The notes under the pieces: model-generated
What the model was told of the DNA's origin: nothing
What the model saw: only the letters and a program-made list of their open reading frames with translations
Databases searched by the model: none
Program-made: the position numbers and the translations under genes
Part shown: positions 30,232-39,209 of the stretch, piece after piece
Numbering within the stretch: position 1 is the stretch's first letter
Layout of the letters: each line of letters begins with the position of its first letter
Assembly: GCF_900102105.1 (NCBI RefSeq)
Contig: NZ_FNBB01000016.1
Location: 1-64,000, forward strand
Origin: Agrobacterium pusense
GTDB lineage: Bacteria; Pseudomonadota; Alphaproteobacteria; Rhizobiales; Rhizobiaceae
Direction of reading: 5' to 3'
Length of the DNA stretch: 64,000 bases

Positions 30232-30358
30232 GTCGCCGGGATCGCTAACCGCCTGAGAACTGCAAAATTCGCCCCGGACGCAATTGCCCGCCCCTGAGAC
30301 CCGGTATAGGTTCACTCGATCTTTTTCGAGCTTTCAAAGCTGACCGGTCGGGCAACAG

Positions 30359-31507
30359 ATGCAACTCAAAGACTGCTATAATTTCCACGATTTTCGCCGC
30401 ATGGCCAAACAGCGTCTTCCCGGACCGATCTTCAACTACATCGACGGCGCTGCCGATGACGAGGTGACGTATCGACGAAACACGGCCGCCTTCGAAAAAT
30501 GCGATCTGGTTCCGGACGTGCTGCGCGGCGTTGCCGATGTGGATATGTCTGTCACCGTCATGGGGCAGAAGCTGTCAATGCCGGTCTATTGTTCCCCGAC
30601 GGCACTTCAGCGCCTCTTTCACCATCAGGGAGAACGGGCGGTTGCTGCGGCGGCCGGCAAATTCGGCACGATGTTCGGCGTGTCCTCTCTAGGCACCACA
30701 AGTCTGGAGGAAGCGCGCCGGATCAGCGGCGGGCCGCAGGTCTATCAGTTTTATTTCCACAAGGACCGTGGCCTCAACCGCGATATGATGGCGCGCGCAA
30801 AAAGCGCCGGTGTGGAAACCATGATGCTGACGGTGGACAGCATCACCGGCGGAAACCGCGAGCGCGACAAGCGCACCGGCTTTGCCATTCCCTTCAAGCT
30901 CAATCTTTCCGGCATTGCGCAATTTGCCATGAAGCCGGCATGGGGCATCAATTATCTGACCCATGAGCGCTTCAGCCTGCCGCAACTCGACGATCACATC
31001 AAGATGGACGGTGGAGCGCTCTCCATCAGCCGCTATTTCACCGAAATGCTCGATCCTTCCATGAATTGGGAGGACGTGGAGCAGATGGTGCGCGAATGGG
31101 GCGGACCTTTTTGCCTGAAAGGCATCATGTCGGTGGACGACGCCCGGCGTGCCGTCGAGATCGGCTGCAGCGGCATCGTGCTCTCCAATCATGGCGGCCG
31201 CCAGCTTGATGGTTCCCGCAGCGCTTTCGACCAGCTGGCCGAGATCGTCGATGCGGTCGGTGACCGGATTGACGTGATGATGGATGGCGGCATTCAGCGT
31301 GGCACCCATGTACTAAAAGCCCTGTCTCTGGGGGCAAAAGCCGTGGGGCTTGGCCGCTATTATCTTTTCCCGCTTGCCGCTGCAGGCCAGGCGGGGGTCG
31401 AGAGGGCCTTGGAAACAATGCGTATCGAAATCGAGCGCGGCATGAAGCTGATGGGCTGCACAACTGTCGAGCAGTTGACCCGCCGCAACCTTCGGTTCCG
31501 GGACTAG
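30359..31507 (+). CDS. lldD: FMN-dependent alpha-hydroxy acid oxidase/dehydrogenase (LldD-like)
   Basis: A 382-residue TIM-barrel flavoprotein of the L-lactate dehydrogenase/glycolate oxidase family. The N-terminus NFHDFRRMAKQRLPGPIFNYIDGAADDE is typical, the FMN-binding site includes SPTALQRLFH, and the active-site base is His278 in SNHGGRQLDG. The barrel ends with MMDGGIQRGTHVLKALSLGAKAVGLGR. It probably oxidises L-lactate to pyruvate with electrons passed to quinone. Other 2-hydroxy acids cannot be excluded. The nearest gene downstream is the convergent membrane-protein gene. Confidence 0.85.
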   Translation: MQLKDCYNFHDFRRMAKQRLPGPIFNYIDGAADDEVTYRRNTAAFEKCDLVPDVLRGVADVDMSVTVMGQKLSMPVYCSPTALQRLFHHQGERAVAAAAGKFGTMFGVSSLGTTSLEEARRISGGPQVYQFYFHKDRGLNRDMMARAKSAGVETMMLTVDSITGGNRERDKRTGFAIPFKLNLSGIAQFAMKPAWGINYLTHERFSLPQLDDHIKMDGGALSISRYFTEMLDPSMNWEDVEQMVREWGGPFCLKGIMSVDDARRAVEIGCSGIVLSNHGGRQLDGSRSAFDQLAEIVDAVGDRIDVMMDGGIQRGTHVLKALSLGAKAVGLGRYYLFPLAAAGQAGVERALETMRIEIERGMKLMGCTTVEQLTRRNLRFRD

Positions 31508-31534
31508 GGAAGCGTTCCACGATCTCAGGGCAGG

Positions 31535-31879
31535 TCAAAGCCTGCCACTGCCACCGCAGACCATTTCAGCCGCGTTTCGTTGATGTTCTTGAAGCGCAAG
31601 ACCGATGTTCCAGGTGAGCGCCAGGGATACCAGCACGCAAATGCCACCGGAAATCAGCGAACGATGGCGCCTGGCGCCAGACAGAAACAGCCAGCCGATG
31701 ACGGCATAGGCCAAAAACGCCGGCATAGCAGCGACAAGAACCGATAGGGGGCCGTCGCAATCGATAGCCTCGATACCGACGGCGCGATATTCATTTGGCG
31801 TTCCCACAAGCCCGAGGGCGGCGACGGGGAACATCGCAACCAAAACGGCATAACGGAAAAAGCGGGGCGTATCGGGCAT
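31535..31879 (-). CDS. Small membrane protein of unknown function
   Basis: A 114-residue protein with three hydrophobic segments: an N-terminal helix (VLVAMFPVAALGLVG), LVAAMPAFLAYAVIGWLFL and GICVLVSLALTWNIGLAL. Short polar loops with a Cys-Asp pair lie between the first two. I recognise no family. It is transcribed divergently from the MarR-GNAT gene, 176 bp away, with a large palindrome between them nearer the regulator, so it may belong to that regulator's target set. Confidence 0.7.
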   Translation of the reverse strand: MPDTPRFFRYAVLVAMFPVAALGLVGTPNEYRAVGIEAIDCDGPLSVLVAAMPAFLAYAVIGWLFLSGARRHRSLISGGICVLVSLALTWNIGLALQEHQRNAAEMVCGGSGRL

Positions 31880-32020
31880 ATCTGCTCCCTGACCGGATTA
31901 TTGACCTCCCTGGTGCGGCCAAGAGACGCTTTATCGGTGCATGGAAGGAGGATCGCCAATATTTGCCAAGAAAGCCAGTCCTTATGCCGAGATGGCCTTG
32001 GCAGACCGTTCCGCATGTGC

Positions 32021-32045
32021 ATATGGTTGCATGATGCAACCATAT
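32021..32045. promoter_or_regulatory. 25-bp perfect palindromic operator (MarR-type)
   Basis: ATATGGTTGCA (32021-32031) is followed by TGA and the exact complement TGCAACCATAT (32035-32045). It ends 10 bp before the ATG of the MarR-GNAT gene. Size and symmetry fit a MarR dimer site, and its position would block transcription or initiation of the regulator gene, implying autorepression and possible control of the divergent membrane-protein gene. Confidence 0.78.
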
Positions 32046-32055
32046 TGGATTAACC

Positions 32056-32997
32056 ATGCCTGAACAGCCCCTTCCCATACACGATATCCGCTCCATCTCG
32101 CGGCGGCTTGTTCGCGAACTCGGCTTTATGGGAGGAGATTTTGCCGGCACTGATCTGCCGCCCTCCGCCGTGCACGCGCTGATCGAGATCGAGGCGTGCC
32201 CGGGCATCACAGCTCGGGATCTGGCGAAGTTGCTCAGGCTGGAGAAATCGAGCGTCAGCCGAATGCTTCGCAAACTCGTCCTTTCAGGAGACCTCCTGGA
32301 GGAGACGGATATCGACGATAGCCGAATCAAACGGCTCCGCCTGACCAAACCCGGGCACAATAGGGTGGGAACCATTCACGCCTTCGCAAATTGGCAGGTA
32401 TCGAGCGCCTTAACACGGATCGGCCCGGCGCAAGCTCTCACGGTTCTGGAAGGGCTACGCCTTTATGCCGATGCGCTGGGAGACAGGGGCGATGTCGCGG
32501 CTCCCGCCGTCGAGGTCATCGAAGGCTACAGGCCAGGGCTCATCGCTCGCATCACACAGATGCATGCGCTTTATTACGCCCGGACATCCGGCTTCGGCCA
32601 GCGTTTCGAATCCGTTGTAGCAGAGGGCCTCGCGGCTTTTTGCAACCGGCTGGACAGTCCGAAGAACGCGATCTGGCTTGCAATGCGCAGCCAGCAAATC
32701 ATCGGCTCCATCGCGATCGACGGCGAAGATCTCGGAGCGGATATTGCGCATCTGCGCTGGTTTATTGTCGACGACGGTGTGCGCGGCAGCGGTGTCGGAC
32801 GCAGACTGCTCGAAACAGCACTGGCCTTTGTCGACAAAAATGGCTTCGCCGCAACCCATCTCTGGACATTCAACGGTCTCTCGACCGCACGCCACCTTTA
32901 CGAGACCCATGGTTTTACATGCGTCGAGGAATATCCGGGCAGCCAATGGGGAAGCGAGGTCTTGGAGCAACGCTTTGTCCGGCGGCGGCCCGGTTGA
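32056..32997 (+). CDS. MarR-family regulator fused to GNAT N-acetyltransferase
   Basis: A 313-residue protein. Residues 1 to about 145 are a MarR winged helix-turn-helix (ITARDLAKLLRLEKSSVSRMLRKLV, then the wing with DIDDSRIKRLRLT). Residues 160-310 are a GNAT domain with the acetyl-CoA loop VRGSGVGRRLLETAL and the terminal GFTCVEEYPGSQWG. This two-domain arrangement is known across bacteria but the acetylated substrate is generally unknown. A 25-bp palindrome sits 10 bp upstream of the start. The regulator may acetylate the compound or protein whose genes it controls, a plausible but untested link. Confidence 0.9.
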   Translation: MPEQPLPIHDIRSISRRLVRELGFMGGDFAGTDLPPSAVHALIEIEACPGITARDLAKLLRLEKSSVSRMLRKLVLSGDLLEETDIDDSRIKRLRLTKPGHNRVGTIHAFANWQVSSALTRIGPAQALTVLEGLRLYADALGDRGDVAAPAVEVIEGYRPGLIARITQMHALYYARTSGFGQRFESVVAEGLAAFCNRLDSPKNAIWLAMRSQQIIGSIAIDGEDLGADIAHLRWFIVDDGVRGSGVGRRLLETALAFVDKNGFAATHLWTFNGLSTARHLYETHGFTCVEEYPGSQWGSEVLEQRFVRRRPG

Positions 32998-33018
32998 TCG
33001 TCTGCACGTGGTGCACTT

Positions 33019-34521
33019 TCAGGTTCGCGCCAGCCGCAAGGCGCTCCAGAAGCCACGCAACTGCGCGGTCAACTCCGCATAAAGACCATAACGCCGCGCA
33101 TAATGCGAGACTTGCGCAGCATCCGGCTGGTAGGCATTCGCAACCCGTGTCATCGCCGAAACCGCCTCCTCATAATCGGGATAAAGTCCAATCGCCACGG
33201 CCGCACCAATGGCAGCACCGAGCGCACCTGTCTCGCGGGCCTCCGCGACACGCAGCGGAATTTCCAGGACATCAGCCATGATCTGCGGCCAATGCTGGCT
33301 GCGGGAACCGCCGCCGGACATCACGGCGCTTTCCACCGGCAAGCCCGCTTCGCGCAAGACGCCGATGTGGCGGCGATGCTCAAAACACACACCCTCGAAC
33401 AGGGCGCGTAACATGTGCCCTTCACCATGCCATCCCGCGAGGCCGTAAAAGCCGCCGCGAAATTCCGCACCCAGCCGCGAGCCGAAAATGAACGGATGGA
33501 AGAACGGATCGTCGGCGCGCGGGGTAACGGAGCCGACCAATTCGTTGCAGCGCTCGAAGGCGTGGTCGCCGTGGTCACCGCGAACACGATGCACGTACCA
33601 TTCGAGATTGGCGGCGGAGGTGGCGCTGGATTCGATATTGACATAGCGGTTGCGGCCAAAGGTCGTAACCATGAAGACATCGGGACTGATGACCGGCCTG
33701 TCTGCGAAAACCTGGTTGATGCTCCAGGTGCCGGCGATGATCGAAGCTTCCCCGGCATTGATGACGCCCGACCCCATGGCGCTGGAGACCACATCGAAGA
33801 AACCGCCGATGACGGGTGTGCCTTCGGATAGCCCCGTCATACCCGCAGCCTCGCCCGTCACCTGGCCGACGATGTCGGCCGATTCCACGCGATGGGGGAA
33901 AAACGCGAACGCGTCCTCGATATCGTAAAGAGACAGAAGCTCGCGGTCGAGTCGCGCTTCCGGCAAAGCCAAAAGTCCCGCGCCGCTGAGATCGGAAATA
34001 TCATTGGCAAGGAGGCCCGTCAGGCGGAAATTGACGAAATCCTTGCAGAACAACACCGTGCCGGTCCGGGCGTAAAGATCGGGTGCATGTCGCTTCACCC
34101 AAGCCAAAAGGCTCGGGGTTTGCGCAGGCCATGGCCGCTGCAGGCAGCGGGCCTGCAATTGCGCTCCGCTTTTCCCGTCAAGCTCGGCCGCCACATCGGC
34201 GGCGCGGCTGTCGAGCGACTGGATGCCGATCAGGGGCTGTTGTTTCTTGTCTAGAAGATAAAGACCATTGCCATGGCCGGCGCAGCCTACCGCGAGGATG
34301 CTGCGAGGATCGACAGCCGCTTTTACCAGAAGCTGCCGGATCGCCTCGCAACCGTTGCGCCACAATTCCTCGAGATCGCGCTCGACATAGCCGGGCTGCG
34401 GGAATGTCGACTGTCCGTCGATCGCGTGTTGCGCAACCTGTCGGCCCGCCGTGTCGAACAGCACGGCCTTGATGACCGTGTTGCCGACATCCAGACCCAA
34501 TATGTGATTTTTGTCAGCCAC
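33019..34521 (-). CDS. FGGY carbohydrate kinase, L-xylulose kinase-like
   Basis: A 500-residue FGGY kinase starting at GTG 34521, whose codon overlaps the end of the aldolase gene by 8 bp. Phosphate-binding motif 1 is LGLDVGNTVIKAVLFD and the later ATP-site motif is MSGGGSRSQHWPQIMADVL. It aligns along its length with E. coli L-xylulose kinase Lyx (for example GFYGLAGWHGEGHMLRALFEG against GFYGMQAIHTRAHLLQAIYEG) rather than with glycerol kinase. It is the last gene of the eight-gene operon and presumably phosphorylates the imported ketose or polyol. Sugar identity is unproven. Confidence 0.87.
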   Translation of the reverse strand: MADKNHILGLDVGNTVIKAVLFDTAGRQVAQHAIDGQSTFPQPGYVERDLEELWRNGCEAIRQLLVKAAVDPRSILAVGCAGHGNGLYLLDKKQQPLIGIQSLDSRAADVAAELDGKSGAQLQARCLQRPWPAQTPSLLAWVKRHAPDLYARTGTVLFCKDFVNFRLTGLLANDISDLSGAGLLALPEARLDRELLSLYDIEDAFAFFPHRVESADIVGQVTGEAAGMTGLSEGTPVIGGFFDVVSSAMGSGVINAGEASIIAGTWSINQVFADRPVISPDVFMVTTFGRNRYVNIESSATSAANLEWYVHRVRGDHGDHAFERCNELVGSVTPRADDPFFHPFIFGSRLGAEFRGGFYGLAGWHGEGHMLRALFEGVCFEHRRHIGVLREAGLPVESAVMSGGGSRSQHWPQIMADVLEIPLRVAEARETGALGAAIGAAVAIGLYPDYEEAVSAMTRVANAYQPDAAQVSHYARRYGLYAELTAQLRGFWSALRLART

Positions 34522-35362
34522 GATTATAGATATCCCATGCTTCCTCACCACCCGCACCCTGATGGATGATGGCCATCAACGCCGCAACAACGGCCTTGGG
34601 ATTGTCGTGCTGGTAAATATTGCGCCCGTAAACCATGCCGTTTGCACCTTCGGCCACCAGAGCCGCCGATTTCGCCAATACATTGCGCAAGTCCTCACGC
34701 CCCCCGCCCCGCACCAGCACCGGGCACCGCGCCGCCTCGATCACCCTGTGAAAGTCCTGCGGGTTACTGGTCGGATCGGCCTTGATGATATCGGCTCCCA
34801 TTTCCGAGGCAAGACGAACCAGCGTAACGATTTTTTCGGCATCGCCATCCACCTGATAACCGCCGCGCACATCATTCGGCAGCATGACCAAAGGTTCGAT
34901 CATCAGCGGCATCCCGAAACGATGGCAATCGGCGCGCACGCGGCTGATGTTTTCAACACATTGACGAAAGAGCTCAGGTTCGTCGGGCAGCATGAACAGG
35001 TTCACGACGACGCAGGCGGCATCCATTTCCAGCGCGCCGATGATCGGGTCATGAGAATTCTGAAGCTGCGACCACATGGTCCTGTGGCGTGTTGAGTTAT
35101 AGGGGTTGCCCATGTCGATGCGCATGACGAGCGCCGGCTTGTCGCGCTCCGGCCGCTGCTGCAGCAGGTCTGCCTGGCCGTAGGCCATCTGGATGGCGTC
35201 GGGGCGAGCCTCTACCAGCCGGTCCACGGTCTGCGACATATCCTCCAGCCCGACGAGGAAGCTCGGCTCGTTACAAACCCCGTGATCGATGGCCACATCC
35301 AGACAGCCGCCATTGCGGAACAGCCTGTTCATGCGCGCCTTCTTCGAAATCCGCATCATCAT
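34514..35362 (-). CDS. Class I aldolase, DhnA/LsrF family
   Basis: A 282-residue TIM-barrel aldolase resembling LsrF and archaeal-type fructose-bisphosphate aldolase. Features are CLDVAIDHGVCNEPSF near the N-terminus, the Schiff-base lysine candidate in GADIIKADPTSN, and the phosphate-binding end VLVRGGGREDL with GANGMVYGRNIYQ. The start (first of three consecutive ATGs, 35362) follows AAGGAG and overlaps the stop of the GlpD-like gene (ATGA). LsrF acts on the autoinducer-2 degradation product, but here the partners differ, so cleavage of a ketose phosphate to dihydroxyacetone phosphate and an aldehyde is more likely. Confidence 0.83.
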   Translation of the reverse strand: MMMRISKKARMNRLFRNGGCLDVAIDHGVCNEPSFLVGLEDMSQTVDRLVEARPDAIQMAYGQADLLQQRPERDKPALVMRIDMGNPYNSTRHRTMWSQLQNSHDPIIGALEMDAACVVVNLFMLPDEPELFRQCVENISRVRADCHRFGMPLMIEPLVMLPNDVRGGYQVDGDAEKIVTLVRLASEMGADIIKADPTSNPQDFHRVIEAARCPVLVRGGGREDLRNVLAKSAALVAEGANGMVYGRNIYQHDNPKAVVAALMAIIHQGAGGEEAWDIYNRG

Positions 35363-37083
35363 GCATTCTCCTTGCATCTGTGTTGAAGCATTGCCGGCGT
35401 GACCCCGTAAAAGGTCTCCAGCTCGTGAATGAGCCGCTGACGTTCCGCTGACGCCTGATTTGGCAGCCAGCCCAACTCGCGCGCTGCGACGGCGAGCATC
35501 GCGTCGATCAGATCGGCATCGATGACGCCGGTGATGGCGAGCGTCGTGCGACGCAGGACGAGATCGGTCAGGTGCCGCACCTGTTCGCAACGGATGAGCC
35601 AGACCACTTCCGCTGCCGTGATCGGCGATTTTTCTGAAAGCCGCACGTCATCCGAACGATCCCGGCAAAAACCCATCAGCTCAAACGCGCGGGAGCCGTA
35701 AGCCAGGGCCAGATGCTCCGCCCGGTCTTCGGCAATCGAAAACTCCTCCGACAACAAGGCAGGCAGGCCGCCTGCACCGGCCGGAAAATTCCTGCCGCCG
35801 CCGATTGCGCGGTCCATGGTGCCGGTCAGTCGCTTTCGTCCAAGAAAGGCCAGAACCTCGTCGGTCACCTGTTCGCCAAAAGCTCTGAAAGTGGTCCACT
35901 TGCCGCCGATCATGCAGAGCTGCGGCGGATCACCCGCAACGCGGTGGATGAAATGGCTGCGGGATATTTTCCCGGTGAAGGCGGCATCGCTTCGCGGCAA
36001 TGGGCGTATACCGCTGAAACTGAAGACGATGTCGGAGCGATCGATGGCAATCTGCGGAAAGACCTGCCGGATCGCGTCCAGAATGTAGCCCCGTTCCTCG
36101 GGCTCGCAGCGCACCCGCTCGGGCCGATCCACCTTGATATCGGTCGATCCCGCAAGAACCCGGTCGAGATAAGGGAAGAGGATGCAGACCCGGTTGTCCG
36201 TGTTTTCAAAGAAAATCATGTGGCCGTTCAGCGCCTTGAGAAGTTCCTCATTGGCAAGGATCAGATGCGATCCCTTGGTGCCTGAAACGGTGGGTTTTGC
36301 CCTGTCCGACGCCGGGCCATCGGCCAATACGTCGATCGTCTCGTCGATCCAGGCTCCCGTTGCATTGATGATGATCCGGGGCCGTATCGGCAGGATTTCG
36401 TCCGCTTCCTCCGTCCGCAGACCATATTCATCGCCCACACGGACGAGTTCGGCATAGTTCAGTGCAACGCTTTGCGGCGCATCCGACTGGCTGTCGATCA
36501 GAAGCTCCAGAGCAAGCCGTTCGGGCTGGCTTATCCAAGCATCGTAATAGGTGGCGGAATATCTGATCTCCGGTGTCAGATCCGGCCAATGCTGCAAAGT
36601 ATCGGCCGCGCCGCGAAAGACGTGACGGGGCAGGATGCGGTTTTTGCGAGTGACGAAATCATAGAGCATCAGACCCGCCTTGATGGCGAGCGCGCCCCGG
36701 CTTGCGGGTTTCCCACCGGAGCCGGCAAAGGTTGCTGCCGCATTGAACAGGCCGCTGAAAGTCGAAAAAATCGGGATCGTGGTCGGCAGCGGCCGAACCA
36801 TATGCGGTGCGAGCCTCAGAAGTGCATCGCGCTCCCGCAGGGATTCGGCCACCAGGCCGAATTCGCCGTTTTCTAGATAACGCAGGCCGCCATGGATCAT
36901 CCGCGAGGGAGCAGCGCTGCAGCCCGAGGAAAAATCGCTGCGCTCGACCAGAAGAACTCTCAGCCCCTGCAGGGCAAGATCACGATAGGCGGCGATGCCA
37001 TTGATACCGCCGCCGATGACCACGGCGTCGAAATCACCGTCTTGCCGGATGCGATGGAGAGCGTCCTCGCGAAAACTGGGCAT
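35359..37083 (-). CDS. GlpD-like FAD-dependent sugar/polyol-phosphate dehydrogenase
   Basis: A 574-residue FAD protein of the glycerol-3-phosphate dehydrogenase family. It has the dinucleotide motif DAVVIGGGINGIAAYRDLAL, SRMIHGGLRYLENGEF, the Gly-rich VSGTKGSHLIL, the substrate loop FSFSGIRPLPR and a C-terminal GlpD cap (LTDLVLRRTTLAITG). The ATG at 37083 gives this start; a TTG 36 bp upstream is possible. It differs from the glycerol-operon GlpD at 57296-58819 and is longer by about 67 residues. In this operon it likely oxidises a polyol phosphate made by the FGGY kinase, as EryB does in erythritol catabolism, passing electrons to quinone. Confidence 0.87.
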   Translation of the reverse strand: MPSFREDALHRIRQDGDFDAVVIGGGINGIAAYRDLALQGLRVLLVERSDFSSGCSAAPSRMIHGGLRYLENGEFGLVAESLRERDALLRLAPHMVRPLPTTIPIFSTFSGLFNAAATFAGSGGKPASRGALAIKAGLMLYDFVTRKNRILPRHVFRGAADTLQHWPDLTPEIRYSATYYDAWISQPERLALELLIDSQSDAPQSVALNYAELVRVGDEYGLRTEEADEILPIRPRIIINATGAWIDETIDVLADGPASDRAKPTVSGTKGSHLILANEELLKALNGHMIFFENTDNRVCILFPYLDRVLAGSTDIKVDRPERVRCEPEERGYILDAIRQVFPQIAIDRSDIVFSFSGIRPLPRSDAAFTGKISRSHFIHRVAGDPPQLCMIGGKWTTFRAFGEQVTDEVLAFLGRKRLTGTMDRAIGGGRNFPAGAGGLPALLSEEFSIAEDRAEHLALAYGSRAFELMGFCRDRSDDVRLSEKSPITAAEVVWLIRCEQVRHLTDLVLRRTTLAITGVIDADLIDAMLAVAARELGWLPNQASAERQRLIHELETFYGVTPAMLQHRCKENA

Positions 37084-37198
37084 AGGAATACCGTTCGCTG
37101 GCGATGACCAGCGTCCCAATGTTGTTGAACGTTAAGCGACGTGAGAAAGGGAACGAAATTATGCGATGTGCGCCTGAAACCCCGTTCCAGCTACATAA

Positions 37199-38197
37199 TC
37201 AGGTATCGAGACCCACGAGATGCTCCGCGATACCAGTGCTGATGAGCGCCAACTCACTCTCTGTGAGGCGAAGACGCGCGGCGGCGGCGTTTTCAACCGC
37301 CTGAGCCGGATCGCGTGCGCCACACAGCGAGAATGTTATACCCGGCTGGGCAATCGTCCAGGCAATCACCACCTGTGCCACTGAGGCGGAATGGGCGGCC
37401 GCCACCGGTTTCAGCACGCCCATCAAACGCGCGATCTTTTCACGGTTGGCCTGGCTGAACCGCGGATTGCCATGGCGCTGGTCATCTTCCGCAAAAACCC
37501 GCTCCGGCCCGACCTTGCCCGAGAGGAGACCGAGCGCCAGCGACGAATAGCTGAGAACCGAGACGGCATTCCCCCGGCAAACGGGTAGGAGCGTCGTCTC
37601 GATATCGCGCTTTACCATGGAATATTCTTCCTGAATGGCATCCAGCGCCCCGGTGGCGATATAGGCTTCCAGATCGGCCTGCGAGACGTTGCTTGCCCCG
37701 ATCGAACGGATCTTCCCCTCTTCCTTCAGCCGCACCAAAGCCCCGACTGTCTCGGCAATCGGCGTCGTGGCATCCTGCCAATGGGTGACGTAGTGGTCGA
37801 TATAATCTGTCCCAAGCCGTTTCAGGCTCTCTTCGACCTCGTACCGGATGGATGCGGCGCCGAGATAACGATGAACCGGCTTGCCATCCTGATGGAAGAA
37901 ATAAGCGCCCTCATTCACATGCCACACAAGCCCGCATTTGGTGACCAGCACCACCTTGTCGCGTCTGCCGGCAATTGCCTTGCCAACGATTGTTTCGGCA
38001 AGCCCCATGCCATAGGCTGGCGCAGTATCGATGAGGGAAATCCCCGCATCGATGGAGGCCTGGATGGCTGCTATGGACTGCCGCTCGTCGGTGCCGCCCC
38101 ACATCCAGCCACCGATGGCCCAGGTTCCAAGCCCCACGGCAGATGAGTTGATACCGCTTTTGCCTATCGTCCGGGTCAATATTGCGTTGTCCGTCAC
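37199..38197 (-). CDS. Aldo-keto reductase
   Basis: A 332-residue NADPH-dependent aldo-keto reductase. The tetrad is visible: Asp and Tyr in SLIDTAPAYGMG, Lys in LVTKCGL and His in IDHYVTHWQD. It starts at GTG 38197, which overlaps the TGA of the SorC regulator gene by 4 bp. A 115-bp gap separates it from the GlpD-like gene downstream. It probably reduces an aldehyde or ketose, for example the aldehyde released by the LsrF-like aldolase, or converts an aldose to a polyol. Confidence 0.88.
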   Translation of the reverse strand: MTDNAILTRTIGKSGINSSAVGLGTWAIGGWMWGGTDERQSIAAIQASIDAGISLIDTAPAYGMGLAETIVGKAIAGRRDKVVLVTKCGLVWHVNEGAYFFHQDGKPVHRYLGAASIRYEVEESLKRLGTDYIDHYVTHWQDATTPIAETVGALVRLKEEGKIRSIGASNVSQADLEAYIATGALDAIQEEYSMVKRDIETTLLPVCRGNAVSVLSYSSLALGLLSGKVGPERVFAEDDQRHGNPRFSQANREKIARLMGVLKPVAAAHSASVAQVVIAWTIAQPGITFSLCGARDPAQAVENAAAARLRLTESELALISTGIAEHLVGLDT

Positions 38198-39168
38198 GAG
38201 GTTTCCCCTCCTTCATGATCCAATAAGTAGCCGGCTATCGCTTCATCCACGACCAGCGAGGTCAGATAGTGGCCGGCAAGCGTGGCCGCCACCGGGCCGG
38301 CCTTGATGGCGCCTGCTGCGACACCGATGATGTTTGGGCACCGGGCAAGCTGCCCGGGGTCCAGCGCCACCACGCGCGAGTTGAGATCGATCCGGGCAAG
38401 CTGCCCGTCCGCCATGGTGAGGTGGGCGAGAAACTCGCCGGCAATGCCGGCATCCACCAGCGCCTGTCCGCCACGGGCGGCATCCGGCAGAAGATCGTAA
38501 TAGCCAGAGCCTGGCGCCTCCACCGAACCAATGCCGACCAGCGCCACCTGCGCCTGACGCGCCAGGTCGAAAACCTCACGGATCGATGCAACATTCATGA
38601 GGAGATCGCGCTGTTCCTCGTCTTCGGCGAATAACGGTGCGTGCAGCAGCGAGGCGCTGCCGCCAAGTTTTTCCGCCAGTTGCGTGGCGAGATGATTGAC
38701 ATCGGTGTAATGCTTGCCCTGCACCCCGCCGGTGAGCGGCACTACCCGCACATCGAAACGGCGCTCCGCCTGCAGATTGTCGACAACCGCACTCACCGCC
38801 TTGCCGCCCGTAATCGCGATCACATCGCCGTCGCGGATCGTTTCCAGCAAATGGTTTGCGGCCACCCGCCCGACCATTTGCAAGGCTGTTTCCGGATTGT
38901 CCGATACCGTTGGCGTAACGACGGATTGTTTAAGGCCAAACCGGCGGGTGACCTCGTTTTCAAGGTCCACAAGCCGCTGATAAGGACTGGAGATGCTGAT
39001 CTTCACCATGCCCGCCTTGCGGCCGGCCGCGATCATGCGGTTCACCTTGGTGTGGGAAAGGTTGAGCCGCTCGGCGATTTCGGACTGTTTCACCCCTTCG
39101 ATGAAATGCAGCACCAGGACGGAATACATCTGCCTCTGTTGATCGAAATCGTCCTTGATATCCAGCAT
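38194..39168 (-). CDS. SorC/DeoR-type sugar-binding transcriptional regulator
   Basis: A 324-residue SorC-family regulator related to EryD, LsrR and SorC. The N-terminal helix-turn-helix is GVKQSEIAERLNLSHTKVNRMI. The C-terminal effector domain resembles a phosphosugar isomerase fold (GDVIAITGGKAVSAVVDNL, VVPLTGGVQGKHY, GVAAGAIKAGPVAATL). The ATG at 39168 follows GGAGAAAG. It sits between transporter and enzyme genes in the operon and is expected to bind the repeat elements upstream of the first gene, with a phosphorylated intermediate as inducer. Confidence 0.9.
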   Translation of the reverse strand: MLDIKDDFDQQRQMYSVLVLHFIEGVKQSEIAERLNLSHTKVNRMIAAGRKAGMVKISISSPYQRLVDLENEVTRRFGLKQSVVTPTVSDNPETALQMVGRVAANHLLETIRDGDVIAITGGKAVSAVVDNLQAERRFDVRVVPLTGGVQGKHYTDVNHLATQLAEKLGGSASLLHAPLFAEDEEQRDLLMNVASIREVFDLARQAQVALVGIGSVEAPGSGYYDLLPDAARGGQALVDAGIAGEFLAHLTMADGQLARIDLNSRVVALDPGQLARCPNIIGVAAGAIKAGPVAATLAGHYLTSLVVDEAIAGYLLDHEGGETS

Positions 39169-39209
39169 GATCGTCTTTCTCCAGTTACCTTCGGGCGAGC
39201 GGACGGCGC

